From: Phycisphaeraceae bacterium
GTDB taxonomy: Bacteria > Planctomycetota > Phycisphaerae > Phycisphaerales > UBA1924
Direction of reading: 5' to 3'
NCBI GenBank assembly: GCA_021297895.1
Contig: JAJTHN010000030.1
Location: forward strand, 1-64,000
Length of the DNA stretch: 64,000 bases
The position numbers and the translations under genes are program-made. The number at the start of each line of letters is the position of its first letter. The stretch's first letter is position 1. A model generated the notes under the pieces. That model had not been told where the DNA came from, did not search any database, and saw only the letters and a program-made list of their open reading frames with translations. This document shows, piece after piece, positions 8,134-17,735 of this stretch.

Positions 8134-9645
8134 GTGCCGGAGCCGCGACTCGTGCGCACCATCGCGATCATCAACCAAAAGGGCGGCTGCGGCAAGACGA
8201 CGACCGCCATCAATCTCGCCGGAGTCTTCGCCAGGCGCGGAGCCCGCGTCCTCCTGGTGGATCTGGACCCGCAAAGCCACTGCGCGGCGGGGCTGGCGAT
8301 TCCTGAGCAGCGCATCGATGTGCAGATCGGCGACGCGATGCTCGCGGTCGCGGAGAAGCCGGACAAGTCCATCGACTGGACGCGCCTGCTCTGGCGTGTG
8401 TCGAGGAATCTCGACCTCGCGCCCAGTTCGGTGCGTCTGGCGGCAATCGAGGCGCCGCGGGCGGGTCTGGCGGGTCAGCCCGACAGTGAGCGAAGGCTGG
8501 ATCAGGTCCTCACCCGGATCGCCGACCAGTACGACCTTTGCCTCATCGACTGCCCGCCTTCGATCGGGCTGCTGACCTACAACGCGCTCGTGGCCGCCAA
8601 CGAGGTGCTGATCCCCGTGGAGACGGGTTTCTTCGCACTTCAGGGTGCGAGCAAGCAGGTGCTCGCGATCAAGAGTCTGTTCAAGCGGTTGAACGTCGCG
8701 CCGACGTATCGGCTCTTTGCCACGCTGCACAACCCCGACAGCACGCTGCAGAACCAGGTGCTCGATGAGTTCCAGAGGCGATTCGGCGATGGGGTGATCC
8801 CGGTAGTCGTGCGGCACGACCCCAAACTCCGCGAGGCCGTGCACTTCGGCCAGCCGATCATCGAGACCGCGCCCGATTCGCAGGGCGCGGCGGACTATGC
8901 GGAGCTTGCGTCCTGGCTGCTGACCAACACCCCGGCGCAGCAGGCCGGCGCGCTGGCGTCGACCATGCCCGGACCGGTGGCCCACGCCGCGGCGGCACGC
9001 GGAATTGCCGAATCGGGCGCGGTGCGGGTGATGCCAAGCGCCACCGATCGCGTGCTCAATACGCCTCACGCCACCGCTGCGGCGCAGCCGGCACCCGGTC
9101 CGCAGCGAGAGGAACCGATGCCGACCACCCGCGCGGCGGATGTGGCCCAGCGGCTCAGCCGCGGGCGGGCCGACGAGGCGATGTCGGCCGCGGCGGCGGA
9201 GCAGGTTCCCGCGTCGGCAGATCTTCTTCCGCGCGGTGCGGTCTTCGAGCCGCGGATGGTGCTCACGCCCGTGCACGAGCCGCGGCCGCTGCTGCGTGGC
9301 GAGGTTTCGAGCGCGGGCCTGCTGGGCATCAAGGTCACGCGTCAGGGTGTGCTGTTCGTGCAGCCCGCATCGCTCGGCTCGCGCGTGAGCATCGCGGGGG
9401 ACTTCAACGGCTGGTCGCCATCGGCGACGACGATGCGGCTCAACCCGACGCTGGGCGTGCTCGAAGCGCTGGTGGCGATCCCCGCGGGAACGTTCCAGTA
9501 CAGGCTGGTCGTTGATGGCCGCTGGTGCGACGACGAGTACAACCCGAGCCTGGCGACGAATCCCTACGGCGAACGGAACAACGTTGTCCACGTTCCGGCG
9601 GGACAGGACTCATCGTTCCTGGAGGCGCTGAACGCGGTAGGCTGA
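8134..9645 (+). CDS. ParA-family ATPase fused to a glycogen-binding (AMPK/CBM48-type) domain
   Basis: 503 residues from a GTG start; a second GTG lies six codons later. Residues 8-260 are a ParA/MinD ATPase: deviant Walker A KGGCGKTTT (16-24), VLLVDLDPQS, and LCLIDCPPSIGLLTYNAL as Walker B. Residues 270-400 are an Ala/Pro-rich linker. Residues 405-487 are a CBM48/AMPK-beta-like beta-sandwich with the GDFNGWS signature (422-428), a Trp-containing YRLVVDGRW motif and an NPYGERNNVV end. ParA proteins position chromosomes, plasmids or protein assemblies; AMPK-type CBMs bind glycogen or act as protein-contact modules. No parB or parS-like repeat follows. A second ParA-like gene begins 22 bp downstream. 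The fusion is clear from the sequence; what it positions is unknown. Confidence 0.88.
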   Translation: MPEPRLVRTIAIINQKGGCGKTTTAINLAGVFARRGARVLLVDLDPQSHCAAGLAIPEQRIDVQIGDAMLAVAEKPDKSIDWTRLLWRVSRNLDLAPSSVRLAAIEAPRAGLAGQPDSERRLDQVLTRIADQYDLCLIDCPPSIGLLTYNALVAANEVLIPVETGFFALQGASKQVLAIKSLFKRLNVAPTYRLFATLHNPDSTLQNQVLDEFQRRFGDGVIPVVVRHDPKLREAVHFGQPIIETAPDSQGAADYAELASWLLTNTPAQQAGALASTMPGPVAHAAAARGIAESGAVRVMPSATDRVLNTPHATAAAQPAPGPQREEPMPTTRAADVAQRLSRGRADEAMSAAAAEQVPASADLLPRGAVFEPRMVLTPVHEPRPLLRGEVSSAGLLGIKVTRQGVLFVQPASLGSRVSIAGDFNGWSPSATTMRLNPTLGVLEALVAIPAGTFQYRLVVDGRWCDDEYNPSLATNPYGERNNVVHVPAGQDSSFLEALNAVG

Positions 9646-9667
9646 GCGGGTCGAGACAGAAGGGCGC

Positions 9668-11515
9668 ATGGATGCGCCCGGCTCCGAGACGACGCTCGGG
9701 GCGCTCCGAGACAGAAACGCGCACAGAGACATGGATGTCCTCATGGTCGCGGACTCAGGAAGTTCATCATCATGGCCGTCGGGCGATCGCAGGGGTGACG
9801 GTGCGGGCGGTCGCCACGGGTCGGGTGCCGATGGGGCGGGTCGCGATGGTGCGCAGGGTGCGATTCCCGATGCCGGCAACGCGGCCCGCGGGTCGGCCGA
9901 GTCCCACGGCGACAGCACGCGTGCCGGTGCGGTCTCGCGGCGGGGGTCGCTGCCGACGATCAACGCCGATGACTTTGATGCGCTGGCGGATTTGTTTCTC
10001 GGCGAGGTGTCCTCGGGCCCTGCCAAGGGATCGCCGAGCCAGACGACGATGCCGACCGGCAGCGCGAACGCAGCGGCCCCGGCGGACCCGGTCGAGCGGT
10101 CGGTCGGCGAAAGTCCGCGGTTGTCCGCCGCGACCGGTCCGGGGGGCGATCGCGGGAGGCTGGAGTTGCTGCTTGTTGGGCACTTGCCCGTGATGACCTC
10201 GGCATGGGTGGGGCAGTTTGTCCGTCAGGAGTCCCAGCCGACGGAGCGGTCGGTGGCCTCGGCGCTGGCGTTCATCCGCATGCACGACGAGCGTCTGCGG
10301 ATCGAGCGGTACGCATCTGCGGTTCGTACGAGGGGCGACATCGCCGACGACGCAAGCGGTGCGGCGATCATGTACGAGCCGGGCGATGAGCCGATCGCGC
10401 TGTGCCTGGCCGAGCCGCGGGTGCTGGTGTGGGCTCAGGGCGCGATCGATGTGCTGGCGGCGCAGCCCGGGCTCTTTGCGCGCGTGCATGTGCTGACGGC
10501 CGGAGACGAGACCGGCGTCGTCAACGCATACCGCACGCTCAAGAGCCTCGTAGATGCGTGGCGGCGGGGCGGGCACCCGGTGGCGACGCAGCCGCGGTTC
10601 GCATTGAGCGTGCTGGGCGTGCCGATGGATCGTGCGCGGGCATCGCACGCGAGGCTGAGCGAGGCGTGCCGATCGTTTCTTGGGCTGGAACTGGAGTTCC
10701 ACGCGAGCATCGAGCGGATCGGCTCGGCGGCGGTGCTGCCGATGCCGCCGCGGGTGGTGTTCGATGAGGAGACCGGCTGGACCGTCGGCGAGGTGATCTC
10801 GGCGGTCGCTCGCCCGGTCGCGATGCCCGACCCGGAGCCCGACGTGAGTCGCGGCGAGCCGGACGCCGCGGTGATCGATGGCGATGAAGGCATCGAAGTC
10901 CTGTCGGATCTCCGTTTGGCCGAGCCGGCGCTCGATGACACCTCGGAGTTTCAGGCCATCAATCCCGGTTTGCCCGGGGCTCCCGATCCGGCCACGGCCG
11001 CGGGCGCGGAGACGACGTTTGCTGCTCAGATCTCCGGCGCGATGGCCCATGGGGCGTCGGCGGCGGGTGCATCGCCGGCATCGGCGGGTGCAAGTGCCGC
11101 GGCGGCGCCCGTGGCCGATGAGAGCGAGAGACCGACGGGGGCAGAACTGGATCTGGCGCACTTCGTCCCCGGGCTTGCGGGAATCGCGGCGCGATGCCCG
11201 TATGCGGAAGAGGTTCAGTTGGCGGTCGATGCGTTGGGGAGGCTGCACCTGCTAGCGCGTGCGGATGATGACGACGCGTCGGCGATCGAGTGGTTGACAG
11301 TCGCCAGCGCGTGGGCGACCGAGCATCTCAAGTTGCTGGGCATGACGCTGCCGACGGCGCAGCGGCTCGATGAATCGCTCCGTCCGACGCTGCACCTTTT
11401 CAGCGATCGCGCCTCGCGTGTTCGCCGGCTGCTTGATACCGACATGCGTGTGCACGTGCTGGCGGATACGAGCCGGGCGGCGCAGGCGGGGCTTGTTGCG
11501 GTGGCGTTGAACTGA
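9668..11515 (+). CDS. Hypothetical protein, Walker-less ParA/FlhG-like partner
   Basis: 615 residues; a later ATG at 9731 is possible because the first 90 residues are low-complexity (Gly, Ser, Asp). From about residue 165 the sequence LELLLVGHLPVMTSAWVGQF sits where a MinD/FlhG protein would have its P-loop, but no GKGGxGKT is present. Residues about 276-360 read GDETGVVNAYRTLKSLVDAW and then RARASHARLSEACRSFLGLE. This resembles the TSITDAYALIK and FL..L.YLG portion of FlhG/MinD. Another Ala-rich linker precedes a C-terminal domain (about 500-615) that I do not recognise. Placed 22 bp after the ParA-CBM gene, it is probably co-transcribed. The ParA-like reading is by eye only. Confidence 0.7.
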   Translation: MDAPGSETTLGALRDRNAHRDMDVLMVADSGSSSSWPSGDRRGDGAGGRHGSGADGAGRDGAQGAIPDAGNAARGSAESHGDSTRAGAVSRRGSLPTINADDFDALADLFLGEVSSGPAKGSPSQTTMPTGSANAAAPADPVERSVGESPRLSAATGPGGDRGRLELLLVGHLPVMTSAWVGQFVRQESQPTERSVASALAFIRMHDERLRIERYASAVRTRGDIADDASGAAIMYEPGDEPIALCLAEPRVLVWAQGAIDVLAAQPGLFARVHVLTAGDETGVVNAYRTLKSLVDAWRRGGHPVATQPRFALSVLGVPMDRARASHARLSEACRSFLGLELEFHASIERIGSAAVLPMPPRVVFDEETGWTVGEVISAVARPVAMPDPEPDVSRGEPDAAVIDGDEGIEVLSDLRLAEPALDDTSEFQAINPGLPGAPDPATAAGAETTFAAQISGAMAHGASAAGASPASAGASAAAAPVADESERPTGAELDLAHFVPGLAGIAARCPYAEEVQLAVDALGRLHLLARADDDDASAIEWLTVASAWATEHLKLLGMTLPTAQRLDESLRPTLHLFSDRASRVRRLLDTDMRVHVLADTSRAAQAGLVAVALN

Positions 11516-11549
11516 TCGCGTGGCGTGCGCGATGCTCGGACAAAAGCAA

Positions 11550-11576
11550 ACCGGCCCGCCGAGGGGGCGGGCCGGT
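11550..11576 (-). terminator. Hairpin terminator after clpX
   Basis: Inverted repeat accggcccgcc (11550-11560) and ggcgggccggt (11566-11576). On the minus strand the stem is followed by TTGCTTTTG. It lies 34 bp after the clpX stop codon. The T-tract is interrupted, so termination may be partial. Confidence 0.65.
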
Positions 11577-11609
11577 CGAAGCCTGGGTCCGAATGTGTGG
11601 GGCGATGAC

Positions 11610-13034
<1,425 letters not shown>

Positions 13035-13140
13035 GGAGAATCTCAAGTCGAGAAAGTCGGGCTGGAATGGCTGAACGTCGTTGCAGTGTATCGGCCTGAT
13101 CAGGAGCGGAATCGAGCGGCGGCCGCGCCGATTCCTCGAT

Positions 13141-13908
13141 TTAGTTCTCGGTCCCCGTGCGGTCCACAGGCGTTCCCCCGGTTGTCCGACGAGGTTCGGC
13201 CTCCGGAGGGGGCGACATGCCGCGGTGGGTCTGCTGAGAACTATCGCGGAGGTCTGCTGAGCCGACTTGAGCCTCATCGCGGGCGAGCCGAGCACCATCG
13301 CCGCCTTCGGCGTTTCCACGCGCCGGGCCTGCCGAAATGCGCGTGCCCGAACTGGTCTGCTCCCGTCGGGTGATCGTAGTTGGTGCCGATGATGGTGCGG
13401 GGGCCGGGGCTGGTGCTGGGGCCGGTGCTGGGCCCGGGTTAGCCGGACGAGGCGTCTTGGCGGGGGTACGAACGGATTGCGAACTTGGTCCTGGAGCGGG
13501 TGGTACCGCCGCGGGGCGAGCGGGACGATGCGCAGGAGTTGCTGATTCAACAGGCGTCGCCGCGGAGGGTTTCAATGCGCCGTCCGCTGAGCCGGCTGCC
13601 GCAGCGGGGCGGGCAACGCTCGCACGCAGTCCGGCGGACATCTTGGCCTTGACCGCAGAAAACTCCGCATCCGTCATTTTGCCCTCGGCGTGCATCTGGC
13701 GGATGGAGTCCATCAGCGAGACGGATGGGGGTGCATCGGCGGATGCCTTCATCCGCCCGCGGATAAACATGATGGTGACGTACCCGAGAATCAGCACGCC
13801 GATGAGGATGCCGATGACCACCAGCAGTTCCGTAACGTCGCCTTTCTGGCCGCCGATGCTGGCGGCTTGGGCGAGAACGGGGGTGGGGGGTGCGTGGACG
13901 GGGTGCAT
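13141..13908 (-). CDS. Single-pass membrane protein with short SHOCT-like motif and Pro/Ala-rich tail
   Basis: 255 residues. One transmembrane helix lies at about 28-50 ([20 protein letters not shown]). A cytoplasmic stretch [20 protein letters not shown] with KAKM after it resembles the SHOCT motif, a short helical pair often found at protein ends and thought to mediate oligomerisation. The remaining 150 residues are dominated by Pro, Ala and Thr, including a run of PAPAPA, and are probably disordered. The gene starts 12 bp after the stop codon of the gene at 13921-14709, so the two form an operon. Function unknown. Confidence 0.65.
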   Translation of the reverse strand: MHPVHAPPTPVLAQAASIGGQKGDVTELLVVIGILIGVLILGYVTIMFIRGRMKASADAPPSVSLMDSIRQMHAEGKMTDAEFSAVKAKMSAGLRASVARPAAAAGSADGALKPSAATPVESATPAHRPARPAAVPPAPGPSSQSVRTPAKTPRPANPGPAPAPAPAPAPAPSSAPTTITRREQTSSGTRISAGPARGNAEGGDGARLARDEAQVGSADLRDSSQQTHRGMSPPPEAEPRRTTGGTPVDRTGTEN

Positions 13909-13920
13909 GACGCGGTGGCC

Positions 13921-14709
13921 TCAGGCTTCGCCCTGCTCACTGCCGATGGCATCGCGCAGCGGGACGACGAGATTCGGTACGACGCGGGCGCGGAGGAGTT
14001 CCTCGCCGGTGCGGGTGAGGGTGCTCAGGGTCGCGGAGAGTTCAGAGACATCTTCGAGCGAGCCGTACTTCCGGAGGGTCACATACACGGAGATGGGAGC
14101 CGGCTCGAACTCGCCGCTGACCACGGCGCGCATCGGCGTGCGGGTTTTGACCTCGAAGTGAACCTGAAGGTCGCAGGAATCGGTCATGCCCAGGCCCAGA
14201 ACGGGCTGACACTCCAGCGGAACACCGGGCGCGCCCGGCTCGACCATTCGGGCCAGCGGGCTACGGGAGTGACCTCCCGCGCCGTCGCCGGCGATCAACG
14301 CGTCAAAGACGATCGCGTCGTGGTTGCCCGAGGCAATGAGGTCGAAGCCGAAGAGCAGCTCGAGGTAGTCGACGTCGAGGGGGCTGATGCTCAGGAAGTA
14401 TGGGGCGGTTTCGAGCACCAGTTCGTGGAGGCGATAGGCGTCGCGAGGGGTTGGCGGATTGACGACGCCCGAGCGGATGCTCAGCCGCCGCAGGCTGAGC
14501 CACTGCTGCACGGCATCGGGGCTGTCCGCCTCGAGGGCCAGTTCGTTGCTGTATCGCCGGAACCGCCGCATGGATGGGAACTCGCGGCGGATGCGGTCGA
14601 ACATGCCCAGAACGGTCTCGCGGCCGCTGGGCAGATCGAGTTTGAGGGCCAGGCGCTGGTTGATGTAGAAGTCCGAGCACAGGGCCTTGTACGAAGTCAC
14701 GTCGCTCAT
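13921..14709 (-). CDS. Conserved hypothetical cytosolic protein
   Basis: 262 residues from the ATG at 14709; an upstream in-frame extension to 14817 is Pro/Arg-rich and unlikely. The protein has no signal peptide or membrane helix. It starts SDVTSYKALCSDFYINQRLALKL and contains GRETVLGMFDRIRREFPSM and a later LFGFDLIASGNHDAIVFDAL. I do not recognise the family. It is the first gene of a two-gene unit with the membrane protein at 13141-13908. Confidence 0.65.
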   Translation of the reverse strand: MSDVTSYKALCSDFYINQRLALKLDLPSGRETVLGMFDRIRREFPSMRRFRRYSNELALEADSPDAVQQWLSLRRLSIRSGVVNPPTPRDAYRLHELVLETAPYFLSISPLDVDYLELLFGFDLIASGNHDAIVFDALIAGDGAGGHSRSPLARMVEPGAPGVPLECQPVLGLGMTDSCDLQVHFEVKTRTPMRAVVSGEFEPAPISVYVTLRKYGSLEDVSELSATLSTLTRTGEELLRARVVPNLVVPLRDAIGSEQGEA

Positions 14710-14871
14710 GGCATGCTCGGGAGGTCGTGCCGCGGGAGTGGCACGGGGAATGGGATCAAGAGAAGGGTAGTCGACGAAGTGGGGGGTGATGTCCGATGAT
14801 CTACGTATCGGCCGCAATCGAACGGGTGTTCAGGCGTTTGTCACAGCAGCCGACAGGCAAGGAGACCGGAC

Positions 14872-15255
14872 ATGGGCGAAACCTGCGTGACTCGCGTGCG
14901 CGGCTGGTGGATTGGCGCGGCAGTGAGGAATCGGGCGCTCGTGCTCGGCGTTCTCGTGTCCGGCGCGATGCTCGGCTCGTGCGCCGGCAAGGCGAGCACG
15001 GCCGATGGGGCCGGCGGCGCGGGCTCGCCGATGGGCGGCTCGGCGGGGTCGGCGAATGCCGGGACGCTCGCGGCGGTGAACGACCGTTGCCCGATCATGG
15101 ATGAGCACCCGGTCTCGAAGCGAACGGACCCGGACCTGACCCGGCGCTTCAAGGGCGAGTTGGTCGGCTTCTGCTGCGACGACTGCCCCGGCGCGTGGGA
15201 CGCGCTGAGCGATCAGGAAAAGAGCGCGGCGCTGGCAAAGGTGCGCAGGCGCTGA
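14872..15255 (+). CDS. Lipoprotein with Cys-rich metal-binding (YHS/TRASH-like) end
   Basis: 127 residues, preceded by AAGGAG. The N-terminal hydrophobic segment ends in a lipobox (MLGSC), so a lipid-anchored protein is predicted. After a Gly/Ala linker, residues 75-120 read NDRCPIMDEHPVSK...FKGELVGFCCDDCPGAW, with a CP-I-M start and an FCCxxC core. Such domains bind copper or other soft metals. No metal transporter adjoins it. It is transcribed divergently from the gene at 13921-14709. Confidence 0.75.
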   Translation: MGETCVTRVRGWWIGAAVRNRALVLGVLVSGAMLGSCAGKASTADGAGGAGSPMGGSAGSANAGTLAAVNDRCPIMDEHPVSKRTDPDLTRRFKGELVGFCCDDCPGAWDALSDQEKSAALAKVRRR

Positions 15256-15285
15256 TGCCGCGGCGATCGACGGAGGCGTGACGGA

Positions 15286-17499
15286 TCAGTCCTGCGATGT
15301 GAGGCTGTCGCCGGGAAGGTCGAAGCCCTCCGGCGCGGGCATCGCGCCGGCATCGGAGAACGTGTCGGCCAGAGACTGCGCATCAGCACCAACGACCGCG
15401 GCCTCGGCGAGGCTCTGTGCCGCGGCATCGACGACGCGTTCCATTTCCGTCGCGCGATCGCTTGCGGGCGGCTTGATCTCGGCAATGGACTCCTCGAGAA
15501 AGCCGGCGAGCTTGCGCGAGCGGACGGGGTGCTGGAGCTTCTTGAGGGCCTTGGCCTCGACCTGGCGGACGCGCTCGCGGGTGACCTTGAAGATCCGGCC
15601 GACTTCTTCCAAGGTGTAGGTGTAGCCATCGCCGATGCCGTAGCGAAGCTTGATGATCTCGCGCTCGCGGTACGTCAGGGTCTTGAGAACGTGCTCGAGG
15701 CGTTGCTTGAGCGTCTCGCCCGTGGCGCTCTGGCTTGGCGAGGCGCAGCGGGTGTCCTCGAGGAAGTCGCCGAAGGATGAGTCTTCGGTCTCGCCGACGG
15801 GGCGATCGAGGGAGACCGGCTGGCGCGAGATCTTGACGACCTTGCGGACGTCCTCGACGGACATGTTGGAGGCCTTGGCCAGTTCGTCGATCGTGGGCTC
15901 GCGGCCGAAGAGTTGGAAGAGCGTCTTTTCGCTGGCGCGAAGGTGGCTCATGGTCTCGATCATGTGCACGGGAATGCGGATCGTGCGGGCATGGTCGGCG
16001 ACGGCGCGGGTGATGGCCTGGCGGATCCACCACGTCGCGTAGGTGCTGAACTTGTAGCCGCGCTTGTACTCGTACTTGTCGACGGCGCGCATAAGGCCGG
16101 TGTTGCCTTCCTGGATGACATCCAGAAAGGACAGGCCGCGGTTGCGGTACTTCTTGGCGATGGAAACGACCAGGCGCAAGTTGCCGCCGGAAAGGTCGCG
16201 CTTGGCCTGCTCGTACTCCCAGAAGACGGTCTCGATGGCGTGGAGGCGTCGGCGGATGGCGTCAGGCTCTTCGAGCAGTTCGCGCTTGTAGCCGTCGAGT
16301 TCCTCGCGCATGACGGCGACTTCTTCCAGTGCGTACTGGCCCGGCTTGCGGGTGGCACGCCGGATTTCGTGCGAGAGCTCGTGCATTTTCCGGCACATGG
16401 ACCGGAGCTTGCGCATCAGCGGGATGATCCGGCCCGTGCGCAGGCAGAGTTCCTCGGCAAGCACGCTCATGCGGCGGCGGCGGCCGGCGATACGTTCGCG
16501 GAGTTCCTCGCGCTCATCTTCGCTCAGCGGCGAGGTTCCCTTGCCGTCGCGCTGAGTTCCGGCGCAGAGGGTTGCCCAGTCGGCGCGATTGTGGGCGAGC
16601 AGGCGCTCGAGCGTCGCGAGGTTCGCGGGCATACGCCGCAGGATGCGGTCCTTGTGGTTGGGCTCGAGCGTGCTGATGCGCATCGTGCGGTCGAAGGGCA
16701 ATTCGCCCGTCTGCACCTGGCGGAGCACCGCGACGGCCTGGTTGACGATCCAGTCGGTCTCCAGGCAGCGACGCCGGAAGATCATGCGCGTGGTCTCGAT
16801 CTTCTTGGCCAGACGCACTTCCTCGGTGCGGGTCAGCAGCGGGATCGAGCCCATCTGGGACAGGTACATGCGCACCGGGTCATCGATGCGGCGGTCGCCG
16901 GTGACCGTTCGACGGCTGCGCTCGATGGGCAGTTCGAGATCGACCTCATCGCCGTCATCGCGGAGACCGGCATAAGCCTCGCTGTCCTCGGCGAGGCGCT
17001 CGAGATTCGAACGCGCCGCCCGGGATGCATCGCGCGATGTCCCGTTTGTTCCGGGAGCCGATGACGACGTCGAGGAGTTGCTCGCGCCGCCGGCCCAGTT
17101 CATGCGGATCCAGCCATCGCCGCCGGTGCGTTCGCCGCCGACGACGGTCATCGCGCGCGAAGGGCCGCCCTTGATCGCCGGGGCCTTGGCGGCCGGGGCC
17201 GCGTCCTTGTCGCTCGCGGCGACGCCTCCGCAGCCCGCAGCGGCTGCGCCGGCATCGCGCGTTGAGCGGTACAGGCGTGCGCGGTACTCCATCTCGTCGA
17301 TGAGTTCCAGGCCCATGCGATCGACCTGCGAGAGCAGTTCGTGCAGCCGGCCCGCGTCAACCCAGTCATCGGGAAGGGCGTTGTTGAGTTCTTCGTAACT
17401 GAGCCACCCCCGCTGCTGCGCGGCGGAGAGAATCGGCGGCAGCGGGTCGGGCAAGCGAATGTTCAAGCGATCCTCCAGCCTCACGCGTGTTCGACCCAA
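15286..17499 (-). CDS. rpoD: Principal RNA polymerase sigma factor (sigma-70, RpoD)
   Basis: About 737 residues if the TTG at 17499 is used; GTG at 17484 is an alternative start. Region 1.2 ([19 protein letters not shown]), region 2 ([36 protein letters not shown]), region 3 and region 4 ([31 protein letters not shown]) are intact. A non-conserved block of about 240 residues lies between 1.2 and 2, as in many primary sigma factors. After region 4 the protein continues for about 65 acidic/Ala-rich residues, longer than usual. dnaG lies 236 bp upstream on the same strand, matching the classical dnaG-rpoD order, but rpsU is absent. Confidence 0.95.
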   Translation of the reverse strand: MGRTRVRLEDRLNIRLPDPLPPILSAAQQRGWLSYEELNNALPDDWVDAGRLHELLSQVDRMGLELIDEMEYRARLYRSTRDAGAAAAGCGGVAASDKDAAPAAKAPAIKGGPSRAMTVVGGERTGGDGWIRMNWAGGASNSSTSSSAPGTNGTSRDASRAARSNLERLAEDSEAYAGLRDDGDEVDLELPIERSRRTVTGDRRIDDPVRMYLSQMGSIPLLTRTEEVRLAKKIETTRMIFRRRCLETDWIVNQAVAVLRQVQTGELPFDRTMRISTLEPNHKDRILRRMPANLATLERLLAHNRADWATLCAGTQRDGKGTSPLSEDEREELRERIAGRRRRMSVLAEELCLRTGRIIPLMRKLRSMCRKMHELSHEIRRATRKPGQYALEEVAVMREELDGYKRELLEEPDAIRRRLHAIETVFWEYEQAKRDLSGGNLRLVVSIAKKYRNRGLSFLDVIQEGNTGLMRAVDKYEYKRGYKFSTYATWWIRQAITRAVADHARTIRIPVHMIETMSHLRASEKTLFQLFGREPTIDELAKASNMSVEDVRKVVKISRQPVSLDRPVGETEDSSFGDFLEDTRCASPSQSATGETLKQRLEHVLKTLTYREREIIKLRYGIGDGYTYTLEEVGRIFKVTRERVRQVEAKALKKLQHPVRSRKLAGFLEESIAEIKPPASDRATEMERVVDAAAQSLAEAAVVGADAQSLADTFSDAGAMPAPEGFDLPGDSLTSQD

Positions 17500-17735
17500 G
17501 TCCAGTCCGCCCGACGCCGCGAATCACGATCACCCACGTCTGTGCCGAGCCTGGCCCCCGTGGGCGATGCGTCGCGGCGAGCGAATCTTCAGCGATCAAC
17601 CATCGACCGACTCTGAGCCACCAAAAGCGGAACACTCAACAATCCGGCCCACGAGTACGCCGCTCACCTCAGAGCGGAGAAGGAACGAGCGAGTGTCGCT
17701 CCCTTGTTAAACGTACACCCGTTTCCGTCTCGGGG

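Noticed and set aside
8134-9645. Plasmid-type parABS locus
   Set aside because: No ParB-like helix-turn-helix protein and no parS-like repeats follow, and the neighbouring genes are chromosomal core genes.
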